From Candidatus Kaiserbacteria bacterium (GTDB lineage: Bacteria > Patescibacteriota > Minisyncoccia > Phycocordibacterales > UBA918), in the NCBI GenBank assembly GCA_007117575.1, contig SKGH01000080.1, forward strand, positions 1-6,215: a DNA stretch of 6,215 bases. The letters run 5' to 3'. This document shows, piece by piece, positions 1-6,061 of this stretch (position 1 is its first letter; each line of letters opens with the position of its first letter). Made by a program: the position numbers and the translations under genes. Under the pieces are notes generated by a model, which saw only the letters and a program-made list of their open reading frames with translations, was not told the DNA's origin and made no database searches.

Positions 1-512
1 CCAGATACTCTTAAGCTTATTATATTTACCACTTCGTAACCTACTGCCGCACCGGAAGAATCCAACCTCGGCGGTTCCATAGAAACAAAAATACCACCAA
101 AATGACCTCCCGGAGTGGCGTTTTCTGGAACATCTATACGAACGCTGAATCTCTTATCCGCCCCCGCTTCTATTTCTATCGTATCACTACTTAGACTCAC
201 CCATTCAGAGATCTCAAAACCGGTTTTCTCCACATCACCCTTGGCAAAAATAGGTGCTCCCGCACCATCCACAGAAACAATATCACGAGTATATAAGTAG
301 TAAGTTTGTTTACCGGAAGTTAGGTTGGTGACAGTTATATCATAAGAAAAAGTACTACCTGGATCAGCTACATCCTCCATTATGGCAGGTTGTATTCTTA
401 TACCAGCTCCTCCAACTTCCTGCGCCCGCACAACATTTGAAATGTTCGCTACTGTAAAAATAAAAAATAAAGAAAAAAAACAAGCTAAAAAAATGCGAAC
501 ATTTCTAAACAT
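1..512 (-). CDS. Secreted DUF916-like surface protein, 5' part (runs off left edge)
   Basis: The first 170 codons of a longer gene are present; the 3' end lies outside the window. The protein starts MFRNVRIFLACFFSLFF, a positively charged N-region followed by a hydrophobic stretch (residues 7-22) and a V-R-A|Q site near residues 28-31, so it is a Sec signal peptide. The mature part reads as an Ig-like beta-sandwich: IRIQPAIMEDVADPGSTFSY (38-57), TVTNLTSGKQTYYLY (60-74), then VPENATPGGHFGGIFVSMEP (128-147). The order 'basal-to-conserved N-strand, TN-x-polar, P...GG.FGGIFV' resembles the DUF916 / COG1470-type domain, which in Firmicutes accompanies WxL surface proteins and binds peptidoglycan. 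The family call is from memory of motif style, not a search. FLAC at residues 8-11 is too early for a lipobox. There is no clear Shine-Dalgarno before the ATG, which is the first possible start after the -10 box. Confidence 0.7.
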   Translation of the reverse strand, partial: MFRNVRIFLACFFSLFFIFTVANISNVVRAQEVGGAGIRIQPAIMEDVADPGSTFSYDITVTNLTSGKQTYYLYTRDIVSVDGAGAPIFAKGDVEKTGFEISEWVSLSSDTIEIEAGADKRFSVRIDVPENATPGGHFGGIFVSMEPPRLDSSGAAVGYEVVNIISLRVS

Positions 513-548
513 ATCCCAATAGAGTTTATTTTTACCTATAATCACACC

Positions 549-554
549 AGTATA
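549..554 (-). promoter_or_regulatory. Promoter -10 (extended) of the DUF916-like gene
   Basis: On the minus strand TATACT occurs with an upstream TGC, giving an extended -10 (TGnTATACT). It lies 36 nt before the ATG at 512, implying a leader of about 30 nt. No good -35 stands at 16-18 nt spacing, as expected where an extended -10 carries the promoter. The same nine bases TATACTGGT recur at the -10 of the CAP gene (5133-5125). Confidence 0.45.
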
Positions 555-637
555 GCATTGACATAGCACAAACCATGAAAACTATGCACATCATAAATCA
601 TGCTTATGCATGCACTTAGGCATTAAACAAATACCTA

Positions 638-680
638 CTAAAAAAACAAAAAACACCCGAACGGGTGCTTTTTGTTTTAG
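638..680 (-). terminator. Long-stem intrinsic terminator of the surface-protein gene
   Basis: On the minus strand the GC core CACCCG-TT-CGGGTG (654-667) is flanked by an A-rich left arm and a U-rich right arm that also pair, beginning CTAAAACAAAAA and ending TTTTTTGTTTTTTTAG, so almost the whole 43-base block folds into one stem with small bulges. It lies 26-68 nt after the stop codon of the surface-protein gene. The flanking A and T tracts would also let it act on the plus strand, but no plus-strand gene reads into it. It isolates the surface-protein gene from the DUF916-like gene to its left. Confidence 0.88.
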
Positions 681-716
681 CTACTTCTAAGTCTGGTTTT
701 AAAACTTAGAAAGTAG
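681..716 (-). repeat. Inverted repeat/hairpin over the stop codon of the surface-protein gene
   Basis: CTACTTCTAAGT (681-692) pairs with ACTTAGAAAGTAG (704-716): 12 base pairs with one bulged base and an 11-nt loop. The TAA stop (708-706 on the minus strand) is in the right arm, so in the mRNA the hairpin starts within the last codons and ends just before the intrinsic terminator. It may protect the 3' end or help termination. Confidence 0.7.
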
Positions 717-1845
717 GAGTAGCGATGTACATAAGAGTAGTTTGATAATCATCAGCAGCTTCCTGCAATGGTGTTATCTCTATCTTATAAGCTACATCTA
801 CACTTCCTATATTTGGCTCATTACCATCGGCTGGTCCATTGTGTGCAAAGATAGCACGTGGTGTGGTACTGGCTGCTACCCACCTGTCACCACCACCAAT
901 TACATTAAAGTCACTATCACTCACATAGGAATTTAAAGTGGCGTCGTTAGTGGTTAAACCCCAATGACCCCAAGTATTGCTATCCTCTATTTGATTACTC
1001 AATGAAGCAGGCCATGCAGTTGGTGTGTTGGTATAAGCTCCTTCGATAAAGCTACTTATCACAGCACCGGTTTCTGAACGAAGGTCACCGTCTTGCTCTA
1101 CCGTTACCACAAAACCGTTTATAGCGTTACTGGTCACTCTTAGACGTTGACCGATTGTCTCAGGCTGTCCGGCTGTCAAAACTCCAAACGGTATAGACGT
1201 TGTACTGGAGTCAAGAGTCAACTCTTCACCATTAACATCAGCTGAAGTTGAAGCCAAACCTGAAACAGTAAACTCAAAGACGGTCTTGATTACTGCCGTT
1301 ACCTGCACGGTTGGTAGGATAACGACTCGAGTGTAACCCACATCGTCAGGAGTGGTAATCATGAACTCAAACGACACAGAATCGGTTAATAATGCTGGTA
1401 CGTCTACTGTACTTGGATTACTTACCACACCCGCGTCAATAGTTACCACTATCTCTGTTCCCGTTGCTGCTGTCTGGTCACCTAACTGAAAACTAACATC
1501 TTGACCAGAACTAATTAAACCAACTATACCCGCAGTCCCCGCTCCAATAACCTCTACGGTCAGATCACTAGCTTCTAGTAGATCAACACCAGTGAAGTCG
1601 TCTGGAAATGTGATAGTAATTTCGTCATTATTTTCAAGAGTATTTCCGTTTGGCGGTATACTAAACCTTATCTCATGACCAGACTGAGCTCCGGGACTGG
1701 AGTCCGTCAACGTGTTGCTTACGTCAGTTAAGTTAGCTGCTTGGGCTGTATGGTAATAACCCAAAGTAGCTAAAACTAACGCAACTGCCAACAGGGTCGC
1801 GATCACCTGATTGGCTTTGTCAGCTTGTTTTAAAAATACAAACAT
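706..1845 (-). CDS. Secreted WxL-like beta-sandwich surface protein
   Basis: A 379-residue exported protein of unknown precise role, probably a non-covalently attached cell-surface or S-layer-like component. Residues 1-36 form a signal peptide: K6, K10, a long hydrophobic core (14-30), then AQA|A cleavage after A36. The mature N-terminal domain (about 38-180) carries NTLTDSSPGAQSGHEIRFSI and ITITFPDDF (76-84), a pattern I recall from many Parcubacteria surface proteins. A second beta-rich domain (about 190-379) has IPFGVLTAGQ, VTSNAINGFVVTVEQ, and ends ITPLQEAADDYQTTLMYIATPTF; the final Y-x-T-T-L-x-Y-I-A-T strand resembles the C-terminal strand of WxL domains (YTSTLTWTL), although the tryptophan is not conserved. 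There is no LPXTG motif and no C-terminal membrane helix. The start is the only ATG ahead of the signal peptide; no Shine-Dalgarno is visible. It has its own promoter, a long structured leader, and two 3' hairpins. Confidence 0.82.
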   Translation of the reverse strand: MFVFLKQADKANQVIATLLAVALVLATLGYYHTAQAANLTDVSNTLTDSSPGAQSGHEIRFSIPPNGNTLENNDEITITFPDDFTGVDLLEASDLTVEVIGAGTAGIVGLISSGQDVSFQLGDQTAATGTEIVVTIDAGVVSNPSTVDVPALLTDSVSFEFMITTPDDVGYTRVVILPTVQVTAVIKTVFEFTVSGLASTSADVNGEELTLDSSTTSIPFGVLTAGQPETIGQRLRVTSNAINGFVVTVEQDGDLRSETGAVISSFIEGAYTNTPTAWPASLSNQIEDSNTWGHWGLTTNDATLNSYVSDSDFNVIGGGDRWVAASTTPRAIFAHNGPADGNEPNIGSVDVAYKIEITPLQEAADDYQTTLMYIATPTF

Positions 1846-2001
1846 GTTTATTATTTAATTGGTAAATAACTACGATTTTGTAAACAATGAATCATTCACA
1901 AAATCTACTCGGTAATGGATAAGCGTGGAGATGCTTCTTACATATTTTTATTAAAGAAACTGCCTTCAATAATGTAAGTATGCTACTTTCCATTCCGATC
2001 T
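1846..2001 (-). ncRNA. Candidate structured 5' leader RNA of the surface-protein gene
   Basis: If transcription starts 7 nt after the -10 box, the mRNA has a leader of about 155 nt. Its first bases, UCGGAAUGGA (1998-1989), pair with UCCAUUACCGA (1919-1909): 10 base pairs with one bulged A. This closes a domain holding a second helix, CUUACAU (1978-1972) with AUGUAAG (1943-1937), and a small stem AAGC/GCUU (1936-1933 with 1924-1921). A separate hairpin follows, GAUUUUGU (1905-1898) with ACAAAAUC (1881-1874), then an unstructured AU-rich stretch leading into the ATG without a Shine-Dalgarno. I matched it to no known riboswitch, ribozyme or thermometer. The pairings were found by eye; no folding energy was computed, and in AT-rich DNA the weaker helices could arise by chance. 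Confidence 0.45.
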
Positions 2002-2008
2002 AATTCTA

Positions 2009-2037
2009 ATTATATAAAAAGACAATTTTAATGTCTT
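2009..2037 (-). promoter_or_regulatory. Promoter of the surface-protein gene
   Basis: On the minus strand AAGACA (2037-2032) and a perfect TATAAT (2014-2009) are 17 bp apart. The predicted start is near 2002, which coincides with the 5' base of the closing helix in the leader RNA. The promoter lies just after the hairpin that probably ends the umuC transcript, as expected for an independent gene. Confidence 0.6.
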
Positions 2038-2038
2038 T
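2018..2038 (-). promoter_or_regulatory. Dyad overlapping the -35 and spacer (possible operator or weak terminator)
   Basis: AAAGACA (2018-2024) and TGTCTTT (2032-2038) form a perfect 7-bp inverted repeat with a 7-base spacer, covering the -35 box and half the spacer. A DNA-binding repressor site fits this geometry. Read as minus-strand RNA it is also a hairpin followed by UUUUUA, so it could be a weak second terminator for umuC. Confidence 0.4.
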
Positions 2039-2056
2039 ATCACCACTGTTGATAAC

Positions 2057-2088
2057 ATAAACCCTTGTTTATTAAAACAAGGGTTTAT
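2057..2088 (-). terminator. Perfect 14-bp hairpin after umuC, probable terminator
   Basis: ATAAACCCTTGTTT (2057-2070), loop ATTA, and its exact complement (2075-2088). The stem has a CCC/GGG core with its A and T tracts inside the helix; beyond it the minus strand reads GTTATC, so the free U-run is short. It stands about 90 nt past the umuC stop and before the next promoter. The fold is near-symmetrical and could act in either direction. The 89 bases between it and umuC (2089-2177) hold only a short tandem TGTCCT repeat (2157-2170). Confidence 0.6.
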
Positions 2089-2177
2089 CTACCCTGTTTA
2101 CCAAAGACAAAAACACCATTATGACCAATAAACTCAACGTAGTCTTATATAAATAATGTCCTTTTGTCCTATAGCAC

Positions 2178-3449
2178 TTAACCTGTCTTAACGGTGGGGA
2201 TATCTGACCAGCGCGTAGTATAAGCCGGTGACTTCTGACCGGAACGTGCTCCGGCTTCGGTATTTATCAGTCGCGCATAAGTAAGAACTTGCGACCCGAA
2301 TTTATCTTCCATAGCGTCCATTAACTTCTCCAAGGTGGTGGTATTTTCAGTCTTGACTTTATCCTCAAACAAAGACAAAGAACGTGTACTCAGCGGAGAA
2401 ATATCGAACACTGACACCTCCACTTTTCTACACCACAACCCCTCACGCCACAGCTCACGCAATAGTCTACCCACTACTCGCAACAGTACATTGGTCGAAT
2501 CGGTCGCTTCTATCATCACCGCCTCCCTGCCTATGCTACGTCTTTTTTGACCGTAAGCCTTCACCAAAAAACTCAAACGCACACCTCTGGCCTGCAGTTT
2601 TTCTTGACGCAACTTACGCGCGCAGACCGACACATGATAAAACACAAACCGCTCCACATCTGAGAGTCGCTCTGTCGGCACCGCCAAAGACCGTGAACTG
2701 GTTAGACTGGCACGCACATCAGCGGTGGGTAGCTTAACTCCATAAACCTGCTTCCCTAACAACTCCTGCCTCACACGACTACCATACACACCCCATCTGG
2801 AACGCACTGCCACCTCAGACAAAGACATGAATTCTGAAGCTGTCTCTATACCCAGCGCCCCTAACTGCCCATTGATACCTCCACCCAAACCCCACACCTC
2901 AGTGCAAGCCCATTTTTTACTCATCTTTAACCACCGCTCATAAGGCAAGAAAGTAACACCTGTCGCTTGCGATTTGGCAACCTTAGAAGCAACCTTGGCA
3001 AGGGTTTTAGTGTCGGCCAAACCGACAGAGACGGGTATGCCGGTGTGATGCATTATGGTTTGACGCAGATTTTGTAATTTTTCTAAAATCTCGTGGTCAT
3101 TGTCTATGTTAATAGTAAAAAAAGCCTCATCTATAGAGTAAACTTCACAGGTTTCTGTAAAGTTTCGCAACACACTCATAACTCTGGCGGAAATGTCTCT
3201 ATATAGCGTAAAATTTGAAGAAAAACTCACAATAGAGTGCTTGTCACACATATCACGTATCTGAAAATGAGGCACGCCCATGGGTATCCTCAAGTCTTTC
3301 ACCTCTTGCGAACGTGCCACCACGCAACCATCATTGGAAGATAGAACCATGACCGGCTTATTTGCGAGATCGGGTCTAAAAAGTCTCTCACAAGACACAA
3401 AAAAGTTATTGCAGTCAAGTAAACCGATAAGTCGAGAGGTTGTGTTCAT
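2178..3449 (-). CDS. umuC: UmuC, Y-family translesion DNA polymerase V catalytic subunit
   Basis: The catalytic subunit of Pol V, which copies across damaged template with UmuD'2. At 423 residues it matches the usual UmuC length (about 422). Palm and fingers occupy roughly 1-180: LLDCNNFFVSCERLFRPDL holds metal ligand D12, and YSIDEAFF gives D107 and E108. DGCVVARSQEVKDL(R)IPMG (40-58) and FSSNFTLYRDIS (76-87) are typical UmuC blocks. A helix-hairpin-helix thumb follows near 184-207, then the little finger (about 245-350). SLSLF at 357-361 sits where UmuC carries its beta-clamp binding motif. The C-terminal DUF4113-like tail ends SPAYTTRWSDIP. The ATG at 3449 adds a few residues before the conserved core compared with E. 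coli, and no other ATG is available. No Shine-Dalgarno is visible. The gene lies 78 bp after umuD on the same strand. Confidence 0.96.
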   Translation of the reverse strand: MNTTSRLIGLLDCNNFFVSCERLFRPDLANKPVMVLSSNDGCVVARSQEVKDLRIPMGVPHFQIRDMCDKHSIVSFSSNFTLYRDISARVMSVLRNFTETCEVYSIDEAFFTINIDNDHEILEKLQNLRQTIMHHTGIPVSVGLADTKTLAKVASKVAKSQATGVTFLPYERWLKMSKKWACTEVWGLGGGINGQLGALGIETASEFMSLSEVAVRSRWGVYGSRVRQELLGKQVYGVKLPTADVRASLTSSRSLAVPTERLSDVERFVFYHVSVCARKLRQEKLQARGVRLSFLVKAYGQKRRSIGREAVMIEATDSTNVLLRVVGRLLRELWREGLWCRKVEVSVFDISPLSTRSLSLFEDKVKTENTTTLEKLMDAMEDKFGSQVLTYARLINTEAGARSGQKSPAYTTRWSDIPTVKTG

Positions 3450-3475
3450 AATAAAAACTAAAAAGGTTAAAACTT

Positions 3476-3487
3476 ACGCGCTTGCGT
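3476..3487 (-). repeat. Small hairpin in the umuD-umuC gap
   Basis: ACGC-GCTT-GCGT is a 4-bp stem that can extend with CTT/AAG across a two-base bulge (3473-3492). It lies in the 78-base gap between umuD and umuC and has no U-run, so it is not a terminator. It might adjust the UmuD:UmuC ratio. The rest of the gap holds nothing that I can identify; TTGACG (3490-3485) lacks a matching -10. Confidence 0.3.
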
Positions 3488-3527
3488 CAAAGTTACTCAA
3501 CAAAAATGGGTGTGAAGCACAAAACGT

Positions 3528-3944
3528 TTAAAAAACCCGCACACTGCCAACCACCACTCCCCAAACACAGCACTCGCTATCGGCAGTGATCGCTATGGGC
3601 TCGTAATTATCATTAGCCGATACCAGTAAAGGTTTTGATGCCGTACCACCCAATATCTTAACCACCATCTCCCCCGCCACCGCTACCACCACTATGCGAC
3701 CAACCGTTGGTGACACGGAACGGTCTACCACCAACACGTCACCATCAAAAATACCCGCTCCTTCCATTGAGTCTCCCGCCACCCGTACAAAGAAAGTGGC
3801 TGACGGATTTTTTACCACCAAATCATGGACATTCAGTGTCTGCTCTACCATGTCGTCTCCCGGTGCCGGAAAACCGGCCGACGGCCTACACATATACAAA
3901 GGACACAACCCCGAATTTAGATTTTTTACCGTATTTGTTGTCAT
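3528..3944 (-). CDS. umuD: UmuD, self-cleaving Pol V accessory subunit (S24 peptidase)
   Basis: A LexA-fold serine protease that, when bound to RecA filaments, cuts off its own N-terminus to give UmuD', the activator of UmuC. It has 138 residues, against 139 in E. coli. The cleavage site is A23-G24 in SAGFPAPGDDMVEQ, where E. coli has Cys-Gly. The catalytic pair is S59 in GDSMEGAGIFDGD and K96 in VVKIL. PSATFFVR (47-54) and the final VWGVVVGSVR strand match the family. A C-C pair near the end (ECCVWG) is unusual. The start is the first ATG after a -10-like box and gives a normal-length N-terminal arm. It is followed by umuC. No LexA-type box is visible upstream, so SOS control is not evident, and read-through from the CAP gene is possible. 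Confidence 0.95.
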   Translation of the reverse strand: MTTNTVKNLNSGLCPLYMCRPSAGFPAPGDDMVEQTLNVHDLVVKNPSATFFVRVAGDSMEGAGIFDGDVLVVDRSVSPTVGRIVVVAVAGEMVVKILGGTASKPLLVSANDNYEPIAITADSECCVWGVVVGSVRVF

Positions 3945-3955
3945 AAGATCAATTT

Positions 3956-3961
3956 TTTATA
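3956..3961 (-). promoter_or_regulatory. Possible -10 box of umuDC
   Basis: TATAAA on the minus strand stands 11 nt before the umuD ATG, predicting a leader of only about 5 nt. The hexamer 17 bp upstream (TTTTTA) is a poor -35, so support rests on the -10 and its position. The 54-bp gap from the CAP gene contains no hairpin terminator. Confidence 0.35.
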
Positions 3962-3998
3962 ACAATCACTTATTTTCATAAAAAACACACAAACCTAT

Positions 3999-5114
3999 TT
4001 ATGCAATAACACTTCCGGCCGTTAACAACACATGGACAGACCACAACCCAACCATTACCACTAACAATAAGAAACTAAAAGATACCGACCGCCACAACCC
4101 TTGTCGTACACCAAGTATTATAGACACCAACAATGATAACACGACCATGGTAGCCAAAGTTAAATATACAGCCTGTAACCAAGTACTGGGCTGAGTGGCT
4201 ATCCTCAACAGCCAAGGCGTGTGTTTATCATACGAAGACCCCACAAAAAAGGCCTTAAAGTCTTCATTTGTCACACTAGAAGTAGACATGTGACTGGAAA
4301 ACAAGACATTTACTTGCTCAGAATCAGCATGCTCCAAAGTTGCCACGGGCACATTTTCCTCTGTAGGAGTAGCTGTTGTTGATAGGTCAACAGACTCTGC
4401 CAACACCTCTGTAAAAAAGTCAATATCCTCTGTAAGGTCGGTATCCTCTGTATCAATATTTGTTTCTGTAACTGTAAACTGAGACTCTTCTACCACAAAC
4501 GGCGCCTCCACTTCCCCTTCGGCTTCTACCGCCACTTTATCAACCGGTACAGCCATGGGGCTACCAAACATTTGCACCACATAAACCGTTTGATAACCTT
4601 CATAAGTACCAACCGCCGTACCGACACCGATTTCCCTATAACGACCTGCCAATATATTGTCTCTATGCAAAGGTGAACGCATCCAAGCATCAACCAGCTC
4701 TCCTGAATCGGTAAAATGAATACCCAGATTTTCACCGGCATGAGCAAACTCATAACCAACCAATTCAAACCAATACCAAGGAGACACTCCATCAGGACTG
4801 TAGTGTGAAAAATACTCATTTACAGCCATATGCTCCGCTTTAAGTCTCGCCGCCTTGTCTAATAAAGGGTTGCGAAGCAGAGGTGAAACTTGTTCACCTG
4901 ACCTTGCTTCATTGGTCAGATCTACTACCACTGCCGGCAAAACCGTCGACACCAACCACTGAGAACCGGTCCACAACAGAGCGTGTAAATTGGCCAATAA
5001 AAAGGTTAGAAAAATACAAAAACCCATCATCACCATCGCTCTTCGTTGCCAGAGTCTAGCCGAAACTTGCGCGTTTGATAAAAAACTTAACTTATTTACT
5101 ATCAGTTGCCACAT
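3999..5114 (-). CDS. Membrane-anchored CAP (SCP/PR1) domain protein
   Basis: A 371-residue envelope protein of unknown substrate. One hydrophobic helix (about 27-48, after an R/Q/K-rich cytoplasmic start) puts the CAP domain (about 60-185) outside the membrane. The four CAP-cavity residues are present: H104 in HYSPDG, E128 in AGENLG, H150 in PLHRDNIL, E161 in YREIGVG; the VVYVVQMFG-type strand closes the domain. These residues bind metal or lipid in some families, but bacterial CAP proteins (YkwD-like) have no single agreed activity. An acidic, Thr-rich linker follows (about 190-270; EDTDLTEDIDFFTE). Two further membrane helices (about 313-336 and 344-366) end the protein. The ATG at 5114 lies 13 nt after a TATACT box. 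It is divergent from the rluF-like gene and 54 bp upstream of umuD. Confidence 0.88.
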   Translation of the reverse strand: MWQLIVNKLSFLSNAQVSARLWQRRAMVMMGFCIFLTFLLANLHALLWTGSQWLVSTVLPAVVVDLTNEARSGEQVSPLLRNPLLDKAARLKAEHMAVNEYFSHYSPDGVSPWYWFELVGYEFAHAGENLGIHFTDSGELVDAWMRSPLHRDNILAGRYREIGVGTAVGTYEGYQTVYVVQMFGSPMAVPVDKVAVEAEGEVEAPFVVEESQFTVTETNIDTEDTDLTEDIDFFTEVLAESVDLSTTATPTEENVPVATLEHADSEQVNVLFSSHMSTSSVTNEDFKAFFVGSSYDKHTPWLLRIATQPSTWLQAVYLTLATMVVLSLLVSIILGVRQGLWRSVSFSFLLLVVMVGLWSVHVLLTAGSVIA

Positions 5115-5127
5115 AACCTATTAGACC

Positions 5128-5153
5128 AGTATAACCCAACATAAGTGAGTATA
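5128..5153 (-). promoter_or_regulatory. Tandem TATACT -10 boxes upstream of the CAP gene
   Basis: Two identical -10 hexamers on the minus strand, at 5133-5128 and 5153-5148, are 20 bp apart. The nearer one lies 13 nt before the ATG and predicts a leader of about 7 nt; the farther predicts about 27 nt. Neither has a convincing -35 at 16-18 bp. TATACTGGT at the nearer box matches the DUF916-like promoter exactly. Confidence 0.45.
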
Positions 5154-5199
5154 GAACAACCAACAAAACCCCGCCCTTAAACCATTACCTAACGCTTTA

Positions 5200-5226
5200 T
5201 GGACAAAAGACCAAACAAAGTATAAT
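5200..5226 (+). promoter_or_regulatory. Promoter of the rluF-like gene
   Basis: TGGACA (5200-5205, one base off TTGACA) and a perfect TATAAT (5221-5226) are 15 bp apart, shorter than the usual 17. The -10 ends 14 nt before the ATG at 5241, so the predicted leader is about 8 nt. It shares the 126-bp divergent region with the CAP promoter without overlapping it. Confidence 0.55.
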
Positions 5227-5240
5227 CTTCAATAATAATC

Positions 5241-5981
5241 ATGGTAAAAAAATCACCTGACAAGATAAGGATTAATAAATTTCTCGCCGATAAAGGCGTG
5301 GCTTCACGCCGAGAAATAGATACCCTAATAGAAAAAGGCTTGGTTACAGTCAACGGAAAAAAGGCCGTGATCGGGCAACAGGTAAATGAAGAAGACGCTA
5401 TAGAAGTTAAAACATCATCCCAAACAAAAAAATCTTACCTAGCATACTATAAAGGTCGTGGCATCATCACTCACTCACCTGACCATAATCAAACTGATAT
5501 CGCGACACAGATCAAAGAAAAATACGGCTTAACAAACATATACCCCATAGGTCGCTTGGATAAAGACTCAGAAGGTCTGATGCTTTTAACAAACGACGGT
5601 CGCCTGAATAAACGCCTACTAAACCCTGAGGCCGGTCATGAACGTGAGTATGATGTCACTGTCGACAAACCAATACCGCCGATGGCTCTTAAAAAAATGG
5701 CCAAAGGTCTTAATATTGAGGGATATAAGACCAAACCCGCTCAAACCCGCCCACACGCAACAAATCGCTATCGATTCAACATCACGCTTACCGAAGGCAA
5801 AAAGCACCAGATCAGAAGAATGTGTGCCTCCTTGGGTTTTCAAGTTCAATCCTTAAAACGTGTTCGGATTATGCATATTGAATTGGGCAAACTAAAACCA
5901 AACCAGTTCAGAAAACTAACAAAACCCGAACAAACTCAATTATTGCAAAAGCTGGGACTGATAAACACGCAAAAAGTGTAG
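5241..5981 (+). CDS. rluF: RluF-like 23S rRNA pseudouridine synthase (RsuA/RluB/RluE/RluF family)
   Basis: Converts a uridine in large-subunit rRNA to pseudouridine; it acts in the cytoplasm on 23S rRNA or pre-ribosomes. It has 246 residues. The N-terminal S4 RNA-binding domain covers about 9-56 (IRINKFLADKGVASRREID...GLVTVNG). The catalytic core follows: GRLDKDSEGLMLLTNDG (104-120) holds the catalytic D107; HEREYDVTVDKP (133-144) and HQIRRMCASLG (189-199) are family blocks. HEREYDVTVDKPI and RVRIMHIEL match E. coli RluF (target position 2604) better than RluB or RsuA, but the family is close-knit, so the exact target is uncertain. E. coli RluF is longer, through a C-terminal tail absent here. 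The start is the first ATG after a perfect TATAAT, and no Shine-Dalgarno is seen. No clear terminator follows the TAG stop. Confidence 0.92.
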   Translation: MVKKSPDKIRINKFLADKGVASRREIDTLIEKGLVTVNGKKAVIGQQVNEEDAIEVKTSSQTKKSYLAYYKGRGIITHSPDHNQTDIATQIKEKYGLTNIYPIGRLDKDSEGLMLLTNDGRLNKRLLNPEAGHEREYDVTVDKPIPPMALKKMAKGLNIEGYKTKPAQTRPHATNRYRFNITLTEGKKHQIRRMCASLGFQVQSLKRVRIMHIELGKLKPNQFRKLTKPEQTQLLQKLGLINTQKV

Positions 5982-6044
5982 TGCGTTATAAACTTTTAAC
6001 AGCGATAACAATTACATGACTTACGCGTTTCTGATGAAGTTCGA

Positions 6045-6061
6045 GGCGCTGACCCAGCCCC
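6045..6061 (+). repeat. GC-rich hairpin downstream of the rluF-like gene
   Basis: GGCGCTG-ACC-CAGCCCC forms a 7-bp stem with one C-C mismatch and a 3-nt loop, 63 nt past the stop. It lacks an adjacent U-run (GGTTTCC follows), so it is at best a weak terminator. Confidence 0.4.

Noticed and set aside
115..300. 61-codon plus-strand open frame starting MAFSGTS
   Set aside because: It lies opposite the DUF916-like gene, whose signal peptide and motifs are clear; it has no promoter and no recognisable product.
480..490. Lipobox (FLAC) in the DUF916-like protein
   Set aside because: The cysteine is at residue 11, leaving a hydrophobic core too short for a lipoprotein signal; a normal VRA|Q cleavage site follows later.
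558..588. Plus-strand TTGACA (558-563) that might start a short RNA ending at the terminator at 638-680
   Set aside because: There is no acceptable -10 at 16-18 bp (only ACTATG/TATGCA), and no conserved structure between.
2047..2055. TGTTGATAA, one base from a DnaA box (complement TTATCAACA)
   Set aside because: A single imperfect 9-mer with no cluster of boxes, no dnaA/dnaN neighbour and no AT-rich unwinding array; such a match is expected by chance in AT-rich DNA.
3485..3490. Minus-strand TTGACG as a separate umuC promoter
   Set aside because: No -10 at a workable distance; the gap is more simply read as part of a umuDC transcript.
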